From NCBI RefSeq assembly GCF_003048535.1, contig NZ_PIRQ01000005.1, forward strand, positions 104,925-168,924: a DNA stretch of 64,000 nt, given 5' to 3'. This document shows, one piece after another, positions 35,166-42,800 of this stretch (position 1 is its first letter; each line of letters begins with the position of its first letter). Under the pieces are notes generated by a model that made no database searches, was not told the origin of the DNA, and saw only the letters and a list, made by a program, of their open reading frames with translations. A program made the position numbers and the translations under genes. This DNA comes from Campylobacter concisus (GTDB lineage Bacteria; Campylobacterota; Campylobacteria; Campylobacterales; Campylobacteraceae).

Positions 35166-35458
35166 GTAACGGCTGGACGATAGAGAGCGCTAAAAACGCC
35201 AGTTTGGGTAAAGGTATGGAGATTGAAATTTTTGCTCAATTTGAAGTGCTTAATGATGATATTACCTGGATTTATGACATTGTCCTCCCAAGCGATGAGG
35301 CTATAAGTGAATGTAAAAAGATCGCCATGTTTAATAAAGCTTGTAAGTTTGTTGTTTATGATCTTGATAAAAATGGCGACAATTGGATAAAAAAAGAGAG
35401 TTTTAGCGGTACTTTCATAGACGCATTAGAATACATAAAAGAAAATTTCAAAGTATAA
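35141..35458 (+). CDS. Small acidic protein, candidate immunity partner of the MuF tail domain
   Basis: The 105-residue protein is acidic and mixed alpha/beta (GMEIEIFAQFEVLNDDITWIYDIVLPSDEAI, FVVYDLDKNGDNWIKKESFSG). Its ATG lies inside the end of the MuF gene with CGGAG eight bases upstream, so its translation is tied to MuF. Small acidic genes overlapping or abutting a polymorphic toxin are commonly immunity genes. It could instead be an unrecognised structural protein. No homology is claimed. Confidence 0.5.
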   Translation: MEIYNICLGNGWTIESAKNASLGKGMEIEIFAQFEVLNDDITWIYDIVLPSDEAISECKKIAMFNKACKFVVYDLDKNGDNWIKKESFSGTFIDALEYIKENFKV

Positions 35459-35459
35459 A

Positions 35460-35885
35460 ATGAAAAATATCGACAAATATTTAAAAGACTTCCTTTTTAG
35501 AGTGGGTTCGGGCGTAGCGCAGGTCGCCAAAGAAAAAACAGCACCTATAAGAACAGGCAATCTTAAAAGAGATATAAGGGTGTTTGAGGCAAACGCTAGT
35601 GAAGTGAAAATAGGCAATACCTTAAAAATAAAATATGCCAAATATGTCCATAGCGGTACAAGAGCTTATACTATCAAACCCAGAAATAAAAAAGCTTTAG
35701 CCAATAAAAAGGCGGGATTATTTTTTGGTAAAAAGGTAAAACACCCCGGCATAAAGGCAAATCCATATCTGTTAAACGCTTGGAATATCTACAAAAACGG
35801 CGGCTTGAAACGCGCTAGCGACGAGCTAGCACAAAATGTGGGCAAAGAGATAGTAAAAGAGATAAAAGTGATTTTAAAAAATTAA
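35460..35885 (+). CDS. HK97 gp10/P2 gpS-like tail completion or head-tail joining protein
   Basis: The 141-residue basic protein has TAPIRTGNLKRDIRVFEAN, a KYAKYVHSGTRAYTIKP segment and KHPGIKANPYLLNAW. This is the layout of HK97-gp10 and phage virion-morphogenesis proteins, where RTG-x-L, the YAxxVHxGT strand and the P-xx-F/Y-L end recur. These proteins complete the head-tail junction or tail. It is the last rightward gene before a convergent lipoprotein gene. Confidence 0.75.
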   Translation: MKNIDKYLKDFLFRVGSGVAQVAKEKTAPIRTGNLKRDIRVFEANASEVKIGNTLKIKYAKYVHSGTRAYTIKPRNKKALANKKAGLFFGKKVKHPGIKANPYLLNAWNIYKNGGLKRASDELAQNVGKEIVKEIKVILKN

Positions 35886-35895
35886 TAAAACATAG

Positions 35896-36378
35896 TTACT
35901 CTGTCGCATCTCCAACAAAAAGACTTTGTTTGATATACTCACCTTCAAAATTTTGTCTACTATCTATAAGATTATGAATTTCAACCAAATCTAACCATTT
36001 CGGTGCAGGTGCAGGCAGTATTTTTAAATCCTCAAGCTCCTTGTTTGCGCTTTTAAGCATAACACTGCGATGCGTTATGGCCTTTCCGTTTATTGCATAA
36101 ACATCAAAGCCCCCGAATTTATTCGTCGCGGTATCGTCTACGACGTAAACTCCGCCTTGCGTATGATCGCCCCCCGCTTCAAAACATTTTATAAACAAAT
36201 AGCCCTTATATTGCGTGTGGGCACACCTTACTGGGTTGTATTTTTTGTAATAAAATATATACATATTTGTAAGAAGCTCTTCGTATTTTTCTATATCTGC
36301 TTTAATATTTTCATCTTTGCTTTCGCATCCGCAAAATACAAACATACCCATAAGTAAAATAACCAAAAACCTTTTCAT
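35896..36378 (-). CDS. Predicted lipoprotein, likely lysogenic cargo (moron)
   Basis: A signal peptide MKRFLVILLMGMFVF ends in a CGC lipobox, so the mature protein should start at Cys17 or Cys19 and be membrane-anchored. The mature part has an MYIFYYKKYNPVRC segment, further cysteines, and GGVYVVDDT; no fold is recognised. It is transcribed opposite to the flanking rightward genes. The ATG at 36378 follows GAGAGGGGTGGC. An exported lipoprotein expressed from a prophage may alter the lysogen surface or exclude other phages; that is inference. Confidence 0.65.
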   Translation of the reverse strand: MKRFLVILLMGMFVFCGCESKDENIKADIEKYEELLTNMYIFYYKKYNPVRCAHTQYKGYLFIKCFEAGGDHTQGGVYVVDDTATNKFGGFDVYAINGKAITHRSVMLKSANKELEDLKILPAPAPKWLDLVEIHNLIDSRQNFEGEYIKQSLFVGDATE

Positions 36379-36437
36379 GCCACCCCTCTCTTTTGTCAAG
36401 TAAGCTTATTTTGGTTAAAAAAAATTATATCAAATTT

Positions 36438-37991
36438 TTAAATAATATACGCCTTGCCTCTTTTGTCCCTTACCTTTTCAAAGTAGCTAAGCGCGAGAGC
36501 TAACGCCCAAAAGCGGTCGGCGTGGCCGTGTTCGTTGCGGTCGCTGTCGTAGGTAAAGCTTTTAGCGCCCGCTTTTCGCTTTATAGCGTGAAGATCGGCT
36601 ATTAATGCCGGGTCGTTTGGGATGATTATGCTTTTATCTTCAAAGTGCTTTTTTAAATTTAGCGCCATAGCCTCTTTGCTACTTTGCGTAAAATAGACCC
36701 CTTGCACCCTTGAAGAAAAGCGCCTTTTTACCTTTTCGGCTACGCTCATGCCAATACCGGTTTTATCTATCTTTTGCATAGCTAAAGGATTAAACCGTAA
36801 AAAATCGATGAGTAAATTTTCTTGCGCTTCAAAGCTTGCTTTGGCGATAACATCTAGCACGCTTAGCTTCTTTATGCCGCCTTCGTCGTATACGGCTATA
36901 TGAGCCGATCTATCTTTCGTGCGGCCAACGTCAAATCCTGCATATTGCGGGACGCTTTTAGCCGGAAGCGTCGGTGCATAGTCTTTTATACAACTTTTTA
37001 TAAGCTCCACGCTTAAAAGCGCATTTTCGTCGTCTATGAATTGGCACTCGTACGCGCTAGCCCACGTATCGGCGTCAAAAAGATCCCGCATAGTTTCAAG
37101 ATCGAAATTTAGTCCGTCCTCTATGGCCCTGTAAATATCTACTCTATGCCTCGAAAACATATAGTATTTTGTTTCATTGTCGAATAGCTCGTGAAATAGC
37201 GAATTCTCTTCAAACGGCGTAGATAGGATAGTGAGGCGACCCGCTACCGCGCCGATTGAGGGCACGAAAGCATGCCAGATTCGCTTTTGATTTGGATACC
37301 AAGCGAACTCATCCATCCAAATATCGCCCGTAAAACCTTGCACCGTGCGGAAGTTATGAGCCATAACCCTAATCGTAGCGCCGCTATCTAGGCTCTTTTC
37401 GTATTCGCTATTTTTAGCAAAAAGTATGCCGAATTTCTCAGCCCATCCGTCTAGGTAGTTCATTAAAATCCTAGCTTGCTCTTCGCTCGCGCTCAAAAAC
37501 AGCTGATTACGACCCGCAACGGCTCCAAGCAGCGCATCAAGGCTCGAGGCGTATGAAAAACCTATTTGGCGGGATTTTAGCACGATACGAAACTGAGACG
37601 TGTCATTGATAAAATCTTTTTGATAACCGTAAAGCCCGCCCTCATCCATAGCTTTAGCCTTTAGGCTTTCATAGTCTGCGTTCATTATGGTGGTAGGCTT
37701 TTTCTTATTTTTTACCTTCGCCTCTTTTGCCTTTTGGCCTTCAAGGCGAGATAAAGACGCGGAGAGCATCGCTATTTGTTTTGCCTTGCTGTCGCTACTT
37801 TTGCCTTTGCTAAGCTCTGCGATTTGAGCTTTTAAATTTTGAGCGGTTAGGCGGCCTTGCTTATCCTCTTTGCCTTTCCAACGCGATAGAGTAGATACGT
37901 CAATCTTGTATTCTTTGCTAATTTCAGACAACGAGTATCCAGAGGAGATTAAATTTAAAACGAGTTCTTTTGTCTGCTTAGAATACGCCAT
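36438..37991 (-). CDS. Terminase large subunit with N-terminal HTH (P2 gpP-like)
   Basis: The first ~60 residues are a helix-turn-helix (LVLNLISSGYSLSEISKEYKIDVSTLSRWK). The packaging ATPase follows, with an adenine/Walker-A-like segment KSRQIGFSYASSLDAL, Walker B DIWMDEFAW and coupling motif ILSTPF. A nuclease domain follows with GFDVGRTKDRSAHIAVYD. HTH-ATPase-nuclease in one chain is the P2 gpP style. Length 517 is slightly short for P2 (~590). It runs leftward together with the portal gene, as P and Q do in P2. Confidence 0.88.
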   Translation of the reverse strand: MAYSKQTKELVLNLISSGYSLSEISKEYKIDVSTLSRWKGKEDKQGRLTAQNLKAQIAELSKGKSSDSKAKQIAMLSASLSRLEGQKAKEAKVKNKKKPTTIMNADYESLKAKAMDEGGLYGYQKDFINDTSQFRIVLKSRQIGFSYASSLDALLGAVAGRNQLFLSASEEQARILMNYLDGWAEKFGILFAKNSEYEKSLDSGATIRVMAHNFRTVQGFTGDIWMDEFAWYPNQKRIWHAFVPSIGAVAGRLTILSTPFEENSLFHELFDNETKYYMFSRHRVDIYRAIEDGLNFDLETMRDLFDADTWASAYECQFIDDENALLSVELIKSCIKDYAPTLPAKSVPQYAGFDVGRTKDRSAHIAVYDEGGIKKLSVLDVIAKASFEAQENLLIDFLRFNPLAMQKIDKTGIGMSVAEKVKRRFSSRVQGVYFTQSSKEAMALNLKKHFEDKSIIIPNDPALIADLHAIKRKAGAKSFTYDSDRNEHGHADRFWALALALSYFEKVRDKRGKAYII

Positions 37992-38303
37992 TTATTCATC
38001 CTCCAAACAAGAACGCATAAAATCAAGCGTGAAATCAAAATTTAGTATATCAACGCCCCGCTCATCCGTGGCATCTACGCTTGAGTTTTTAAAATTTAAA
38101 AGAGGAGTTAGACTCATAAGCTCTTTTAATACAACCTCTCCGGCGCTAATGGGAACAATAACGGTCAAGACGGCTTTATACTGCGCATGGTTAAGCACAC
38201 TTCTTTCGGAAACGAAAATTTTAAAATCGTCTTCGTGTTTTAAAATTAATTTTTCGCAAAATGCAATTAGCTCTTTTTCGGTCTTGATATTCTCTGCTTC
38301 CAT
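37992..38303 (-). CDS. Hypothetical protein between terminase and portal
   Basis: This 103-residue acidic protein (MEAENIKTEKELIAFCEKLIL, VLTVIVPISAGEVVLKELM, DFTLDFMRSCLEDE) has no recognised family. The ATG at 38303 follows GGAGAG. Its stop abuts the terminase start, so it is co-translated with it. A head or DNA-packaging role is suggested only by location. Confidence 0.55.
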   Translation of the reverse strand: MEAENIKTEKELIAFCEKLILKHEDDFKIFVSERSVLNHAQYKAVLTVIVPISAGEVVLKELMSLTPLLNFKNSSVDATDERGVDILNFDFTLDFMRSCLEDE

Positions 38304-38312
38304 ACTCTCTCC

Positions 38313-38639
38313 TTAAACAGCGGCATAAAAATATCCGCTCGTATTTTTCTTCGTCGTAAGTTTGTAAAATTTATCCATCCAATACTCCTCCCACTGCTTA
38401 ACGTCTTTAAAAGTGTCTAAGCTTTCGTCATATTCATTTGCGCGCTGCTGGATTTTAAGCCAAAGCTTCTGTCCTAAAAGCGCTAACGTATAAAAAGCTG
38501 CGGCTTTTGTTTTACTCGTCTCTTCTACGGCGTATTTGCCTATCTGAGACTCCGCCATTTCTATATACGGTATTATCTCGTCGTCGGCTATCATTTTTAA
38601 TTTGTTATAGCGTCTAATTTCATCTATGATATTTTGCAT
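38313..38639 (-). CDS. Putative head completion/connector protein
   Basis: The 108-residue helical protein starts with MQNIIDEIRRYNKLKMIADDEIIPYIEMAESQI. KTKAAAFYTLALLGQKLW in the middle resembles the small helical head-completion and connector proteins (P2 gpL, HK97 gp6 style) found near portal genes. It lies between the portal and terminase in the leftward late unit. Similarity is at the level of helix pattern, so this call is tentative. Confidence 0.45.
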   Translation of the reverse strand: MQNIIDEIRRYNKLKMIADDEIIPYIEMAESQIGKYAVEETSKTKAAAFYTLALLGQKLWLKIQQRANEYDESLDTFKDVKQWEEYWMDKFYKLTTKKNTSGYFYAAV

Positions 38640-38661
38640 ATTATTCCTTTTTAAAAACCTG

Positions 38662-38688
38662 CTTCAAAACGCTTCAAAACGGCTTCAA
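38662..38688 (+). repeat. Phased CTTCAAAA repeats, internal copy
   Basis: CTTCAAAA at 38662 and 38672 and CTTCAA at 38683 are spaced 10-11 bases, one helical turn, in the 113-bp gap between the connector and portal genes. The same octamer array occurs near the left prophage end (27176-27213). Two further inverted repeats follow in this gap: AACGTAT...ATACGTT, and AAAACG...CGTTTT. Confidence 0.5.
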
Positions 38689-38752
38689 TTTCAACGAACG
38701 TATTTTAAAGATACGTTTGCATTGTTTTACTATTAAAACGGCTTAAAACGTT

Positions 38753-39766
38753 TTATTTGTTATAACCCAAAATTCCGCGCGCTTCATTTAAGCTAATTAT
38801 ACCGCTGCTTACCAGTCCGGCTACCAGCTCTCCGTCGTCTTTAAAGTTGCTTACGTCGATAGGCTTAAGCTTGATAGGATAGCCGATACTATCGAAAAAC
38901 CACTCTATTTGCTCTTGTTTTGGGATGATCGTAAGCTCGTTAAAGCTGTGCAGCTGTCCAGTTACCTCTCCGCTGCCTCCAAGCTGTCCGGCGGTCATTA
39001 CTCCGACCATTCTAGGCGGTACTCCGTGCGCGGCTATGATCTCGTCTCTATTTAGGTTTTTAAGCTTTTCAAAACTAATATCGCTTACCTTGCTTAGATC
39101 CTCGATACGTACTTTCGCATTCTCACCGTTTGCAGTTAAAACCAATGTTTTGTGCGCATTGCCCGTCCCTTTAAAATTTGAGCCGAAAAATTCTTTAAAG
39201 GCGTTAAGCTGCATCTCGTCAGGCTCTGAATTTTCAAAGATTATGGCCGTATCGGCGCGGGCGGAGTTTTCAAAAAAAGCGTTATTAAAACTATCGGCCT
39301 TTTGATTGGTTAGAATTGAGAGCATAGCCGCCAAATAATCAGGCTCTCCGTAAAATCTAGAGTTTGGAGAATAATAATATAAGTGTTTTGCATTAAGTGC
39401 TATTGATTTATTGTTTTTTACTTGAAATATTTCTTTGCTTTCGTTTACTCTAGCTTCGATAGAGGGAAGTATATAAAGGTTTTTACCCGCAATTTCAACA
39501 AAAGCATTTCCAAAAATTTCAAGATTTAATATAAACGCATATAAAAAATCTTTGGGCGTCATAACGCCACCTTCAAGCTTTGAGCCATCTTCTATATTAG
39601 ATAACAGTGATGCTTTTAATTGCACGGCTCGCCTGTGATAGGTATTGGCGTAAAAAAGACCTAGTAGTCTATCAAAGCTAAAAAACGGCTCTATTAAGCC
39701 TTGTGAGTCTTTGCTTTCTTCAGTAAGCTGTGCGCTACCTTGCGCTGCTTTAAAAATTCTATCCAT
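38753..39766 (-). CDS. Phage portal protein (P2 gpQ / PBSX family)
   Basis: This 337-residue protein has the P2/PBSX portal features: IEPFFSFDRLLGLFYANTYHRRAVQLKA, FLYAFILNLEIFGNAFVE and HLYYYSPNSRFYGEPDYLAAM. ENSARADTAIIF, RDEIIAAHGVPPRMVGV and an IPKQEQIEWFF segment complete the pattern. The portal forms the dodecameric DNA channel at one capsid vertex. It is first in the leftward late unit; its ATG follows AGGAT, and the shared control region with the capsid genes lies directly upstream. Confidence 0.92.
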   Translation of the reverse strand: MDRIFKAAQGSAQLTEESKDSQGLIEPFFSFDRLLGLFYANTYHRRAVQLKASLLSNIEDGSKLEGGVMTPKDFLYAFILNLEIFGNAFVEIAGKNLYILPSIEARVNESKEIFQVKNNKSIALNAKHLYYYSPNSRFYGEPDYLAAMLSILTNQKADSFNNAFFENSARADTAIIFENSEPDEMQLNAFKEFFGSNFKGTGNAHKTLVLTANGENAKVRIEDLSKVSDISFEKLKNLNRDEIIAAHGVPPRMVGVMTAGQLGGSGEVTGQLHSFNELTIIPKQEQIEWFFDSIGYPIKLKPIDVSNFKDDGELVAGLVSSGIISLNEARGILGYNK

Positions 39767-39825
39767 ATTTATCCTAAAAATTTTTAATCCAATTCTACGA
39801 TAAAGATTTTTCGCTTTCTAGCAAG

Positions 39826-39845
39826 ATAAGACATATATGTCTTAT
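39826..39845. promoter_or_regulatory. Perfect 20-bp palindrome in the divergent late promoter region
   Basis: ATAAGACATATATGTCTTAT is its own reverse complement. It lies 59 bases from the leftward portal start and 58 bases from the rightward protease start, almost exactly mid-way. A dimeric activator bound here could switch on both late units, as Ogr does for P2 P/Q and O/N promoters. The core GACATATATGTC is not the literal P2 Ogr element. Confidence 0.7.
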
Positions 39846-39903
39846 TTAGGTTTTTTAAAATCTTATTTTTGGCGAAAATGGCGGAAAAAATAAGGAGTAA
39901 GTA

Positions 39904-40665
39904 ATGGCTAGAGAGATAACCGATATGCAAATCAAGTTAATTTCGCTGGTATCAGCAGGTGCTAACAATAAAAAAATTATCTACAAAAATGAGAATTTTA
40001 ACGAGCTGTTAAGAGTCGACTTTAAAAAGAGTGATGCAGAACAAGGAGTTGTTTACGGGATAGTTTATGCCCCAGACGAAGTGGATACGCAAGGAGATTT
40101 TGCAAATGCTGATGAAATCAAAAGGGCTGCTTATAACTTTATGAAGAGATCGGACCTTAGCTACTGTATAGATGTAAATCATAATTTTAATATCGCAGAC
40201 GCCTATATATGTGAAAGCTGGATAGTAAAAAGCAAAGATGAATTCTTTAATGAAGAGGGAGCGTGGGCGGTAGGCATCAAAATAGAAGATGAGGAGCTGC
40301 GAGAGATGATAAAAAACGGAACGATAACTGGACTATCAATGTATGGCAGTGGAGTGATAAAGGGGAGCGAAAAAGAAGATGTCGCAAAAGGCGGCGTGAT
40401 AGCGGCGCTAAAAGAGTTTTTCGGCTCAAGCGAAAATTTTAAAAAAGAAAGTTCAAACAACAAAGGAGAAACGATGGATGAAAATAGAGTTGCCGAGCTT
40501 GTAAAAGCTGGCATTAGTGCAAATGAGGCAAAACTTGAAACGCTTGAAAAATCGGTAAGCGAGCTAACCGCTAAACTTGACGCGATAACAAGCGAGTTAA
40601 GCAAATCAAAACAAGACGTAACAATCGAAAAAACGCAAATTTCAGCAAGCAAAGGAATACTATAA
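39904..40665 (+). CDS. Capsid maturation protease with scaffold tail (XkdF-like; P2 gpO counterpart)
   Basis: Residues ~30-150 carry GVVYGIVYAPDEVDTQGD, a DVNHNF segment and SWIVKSKDEFF, then TGLSMYGSG, matching the XkdF-like putative serine-protease domain of PBSX-type phages. The C-terminal ~70 residues form a coiled coil (ISANEAKLETLEKSVSELTAKL), as expected of a scaffold. This fused protease-scaffold occupies the gpO position beside the capsid gene. GGAG precedes the ATG; the stop overlaps the capsid start (TAATG). Confidence 0.82.
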   Translation: MAREITDMQIKLISLVSAGANNKKIIYKNENFNELLRVDFKKSDAEQGVVYGIVYAPDEVDTQGDFANADEIKRAAYNFMKRSDLSYCIDVNHNFNIADAYICESWIVKSKDEFFNEEGAWAVGIKIEDEELREMIKNGTITGLSMYGSGVIKGSEKEDVAKGGVIAALKEFFGSSENFKKESSNNKGETMDENRVAELVKAGISANEAKLETLEKSVSELTAKLDAITSELSKSKQDVTIEKTQISASKGIL

Positions 40666-41558
40666 TGGACGGATTAAACGATATTTTAAAAGGCTCTATG
40701 AATGCCACTAACGTTACTCTCTCAGGCTCACTTACACCTGAGCAATCGCATAATTTTATAGACGTTATTAAGCAAAATAACGGCTTTTTGCAAAAAATCC
40801 ATACTGAAAAAATGGGTAGACTTACTAAAGAGCTCGATGCATGGGACGTAGCAAAAGGAATTTTGGTGCGCGTAGCTAGTGGCGAAAAACCAAACGACTC
40901 ACAAAGATCGGCTTTAAGCAAAGTAGGTGCAAAGCTAGATGCCAAAAGCGTTCAGCTATTCTCTCGCATCTTGCAAGACGCGTTAGAAGACAATAGGTCA
41001 AACCCTAATTTTGAAAAAGAGACTTTTGACGCGTTTGCTAAGGCTTTCGGTAACGATTTGGCACTTCTTGGCTTTACCGGAGAGAGCGATACTTACGACG
41101 GAACTTTTAAGACGCTACATAAAGGCTGGCTACAAGTAGTCAAGGACTCTAGCGACGCAGTTAAATTAACCTATGCAGCATCAGAAAAGGTGTCAAATAG
41201 ACTGAGTGCATTAGTTGGATCTATAGACCCAGACATCGTAAGCGAAGCTAGGATTTTGATAAACCCTTCCGACGTTCAGGAATACAATAAAGAGCTAAGT
41301 GCGCTAAATTCGCCGCTTCATCTCGTTCAAGGCGGAGCCAACCAAATACTTGGCATTCCATTTGAAATAACTCCTCTTATGCCAAAAGGCACTTATCTAG
41401 CCACCCCGCTTAAAAACTTAGTTTTAGGAGTAGTTTTAGATATCCGTCGTAACCGCTGGTATGACGCTGAAGAGCGAGCTTTAAAATACGTATTTGATGT
41501 ATTTACTGATTATGAAGTAGTCGTTAAAAAATGGGCTAGTCTTATGAGTAAAGCATAA
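40665..41558 (+). CDS. Major capsid protein (P2 gpN-like)
   Basis: The 297-residue protein follows the protease-scaffold directly. NRLSALVGSIDPDIVSEARILINPSDVQEYN, a conserved IPFEITPLMPKGTYLATPLKNLVLG and VFTDYEVVVKKWASL are consistent with an HK97-fold capsid of the P2 gpN group. It lacks the length of Mu gpT-type capsids. Position next to portal, protease and terminase supports the call. Confidence 0.82.
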   Translation: MDGLNDILKGSMNATNVTLSGSLTPEQSHNFIDVIKQNNGFLQKIHTEKMGRLTKELDAWDVAKGILVRVASGEKPNDSQRSALSKVGAKLDAKSVQLFSRILQDALEDNRSNPNFEKETFDAFAKAFGNDLALLGFTGESDTYDGTFKTLHKGWLQVVKDSSDAVKLTYAASEKVSNRLSALVGSIDPDIVSEARILINPSDVQEYNKELSALNSPLHLVQGGANQILGIPFEITPLMPKGTYLATPLKNLVLGVVLDIRRNRWYDAEERALKYVFDVFTDYEVVVKKWASLMSKA

Positions 41559-41568
41559 AGGAGCGAGC

Positions 41569-41775
41569 ATGATGTACATAGCTAAAGGCAATATATGCGT
41601 AAAGGGAAATTTCGTTAAAGAGGGTGAGACAATCACCCTTAATCAAAACGAAGCTAAAAAGTATTTGGACTCCTCAATGATAGAGGTTTTTAAAGAAAAT
41701 GACTCAAATACACAGTTGCAAGATGAGGACAAATCCTCTGATCAAGACGATAATTTGGGGTCAAAAGAAGAGTGA
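41569..41775 (+). CDS. Small acidic head-region protein
   Basis: This 68-residue protein has an N-terminal strand-rich half (MYIAKGNICVKGNFVKEGETITLNQNEAKKYLDSSMIEV) resembling small capsid-decoration or head-fibre base domains. It ends in a very acidic, disordered tail (DEDKSSDQDDNLGS). AAAGGAGCGAGC precedes the start. It lies directly after the capsid gene. No firm family. Confidence 0.5.
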   Translation: MMYIAKGNICVKGNFVKEGETITLNQNEAKKYLDSSMIEVFKENDSNTQLQDEDKSSDQDDNLGSKEE

Positions 41776-41786
41776 TCGAGGTCAAA

Positions 41787-42227
41787 ATGTCATTAAAAGA
41801 AAACATAAAAGAGAACGAAGGCTTTAAAAGCTACATATATCAAGATACTCGTGGGTATCCTACTATCGGATATGGCTTTAAGGTTTCATCTCTTAGTAAA
41901 GACGAACTCTTTTTAAATGGTGGCAAGGTTGAGCCTATGAGTAAAGCGGTAGCAGATCAAATTTTAGAGATGAAGCTAATTAAACTCGCCTCTAGCGTTT
42001 GTGAAGCTTTTCCTTGGCTAGAAGATAAGCCAAAAAATGTCCAAGACGTGGTAATAGAAATGTGCTATCAAATGGGCGTACTAGGCGTGAAAAAGTTTGT
42101 TACCACTCTTAATTTCATAAAGTCTGGTGAATATGAGGCAGCCTACAAAAATGGACTAAATAGCCTTTGGGCAAAACAAACGCCAAACCGCGCAAAGAAG
42201 GTGCTAAGTGGGTTACTTGATAACTAA
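41787..42227 (+). CDS. Phage lysozyme (GH24, T4-type endolysin)
   Basis: The 146-residue enzyme has the T4-lysozyme pattern: catalytic Glu in KENEGFKSYIYQDTRG, then PTIGYGFKV with the catalytic Asp/Thr region, and VVIEMCYQMGVLGVKKF, WAKQTPNRAKK. It cleaves the glycan strands of peptidoglycan at lysis. The ATG at 41787 follows GAGG; a GTG at 41772 is possible. There is no signal peptide or anchor, so it needs a holin. Confidence 0.9.
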   Translation: MSLKENIKENEGFKSYIYQDTRGYPTIGYGFKVSSLSKDELFLNGGKVEPMSKAVADQILEMKLIKLASSVCEAFPWLEDKPKNVQDVVIEMCYQMGVLGVKKFVTTLNFIKSGEYEAAYKNGLNSLWAKQTPNRAKKVLSGLLDN

Positions 42228-42570
42228 ACTACCGATTATAGGTTTTGCATTGGCCGCGCTTTTAGGTTTTGCTTGCGTAAATTTGTTTTTGGAAAATTCA
42301 AAACTCCAAAGTATAAATTCCGTTTTGCTTAAAGACCTTGAAAGCGTAAAAGAGAAAAACGAGCGACTAACCAAGGACTACACTACAGTCAAAAACAATC
42401 TAAGTGCCTGCGATACAGCTCTTGCTTCACAAAACGAGGCTATAAAGGCTGCTGCGGTAAAGATCGACGATACTCCGTCAAAAGAGGTCGAGCGAATAAA
42501 AAAGATCTACGTCAAAGATAAAAGCTGCGAGGCCGAACTAGCGGCATATAAGGAGCTGTTTCGTGATTAG
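42208..42570 (+). CDS. Inner-membrane spanin-like protein (Rz-type)
   Basis: One N-terminal transmembrane helix (about residues 5-26) is followed by a long periplasmic coiled coil (ENSKLQSINSVLLKDLESVKEKNERLTKDY). This is the build of an i-spanin. The GTG at 42208 lies inside the end of the lysozyme gene after AGAAGG. It overlaps a lipoprotein gene downstream, as Rz/Rz1 pairs do. Spanins fuse inner and outer membranes in the last step of lysis. Confidence 0.7.
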   Translation: MGYLITKLPIIGFALAALLGFACVNLFLENSKLQSINSVLLKDLESVKEKNERLTKDYTTVKNNLSACDTALASQNEAIKAAAVKIDDTPSKEVERIKKIYVKDKSCEAELAAYKELFRD

Positions 42571-42799
42571 GATTTCGCTTTTTTGCCTATTTGCTTTGAT
42601 ATTTGCGGGCTGTGCGGCCAAGCCTCAAGCGAGCGAGCCGTACATAATCTATAAAGAAAAATACGTGCCCGTAAGGTGCAATGCCGAGATGCCCGTAAAA
42701 CCTAAAGACGACGGTACGTTCGAGACGGATAAGAGGATTGCTATTTACTACCGCGATTGCGAAAAAAAACTGAAACAATGCCTGGGTATAAAGGAATAA
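42563..42799 (+). CDS. Outer-membrane spanin-like lipoprotein (Rz1-type)
   Basis: The 78-residue product starts with a lipoprotein signal (ISLFCLFALIFAGC, lipobox FAGC), giving a short mature protein rich in Pro, Lys and Cys. Together with the preceding coiled-coil membrane protein it fits a two-component spanin. The start is a GTG at 42563 overlapping the upstream gene by eight bases. Confidence 0.68.
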   Translation: MIRISLFCLFALIFAGCAAKPQASEPYIIYKEKYVPVRCNAEMPVKPKDDGTFETDKRIAIYYRDCEKKLKQCLGIKE

Positions 42800-42800
42800 A

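Noticed and set aside
40203..40945. Long minus-strand open frames antisense to the protease-scaffold and capsid genes
   Set aside because: These are Ser/Leu-rich mirror frames of well-supported phage genes and have no ribosome-binding sites.
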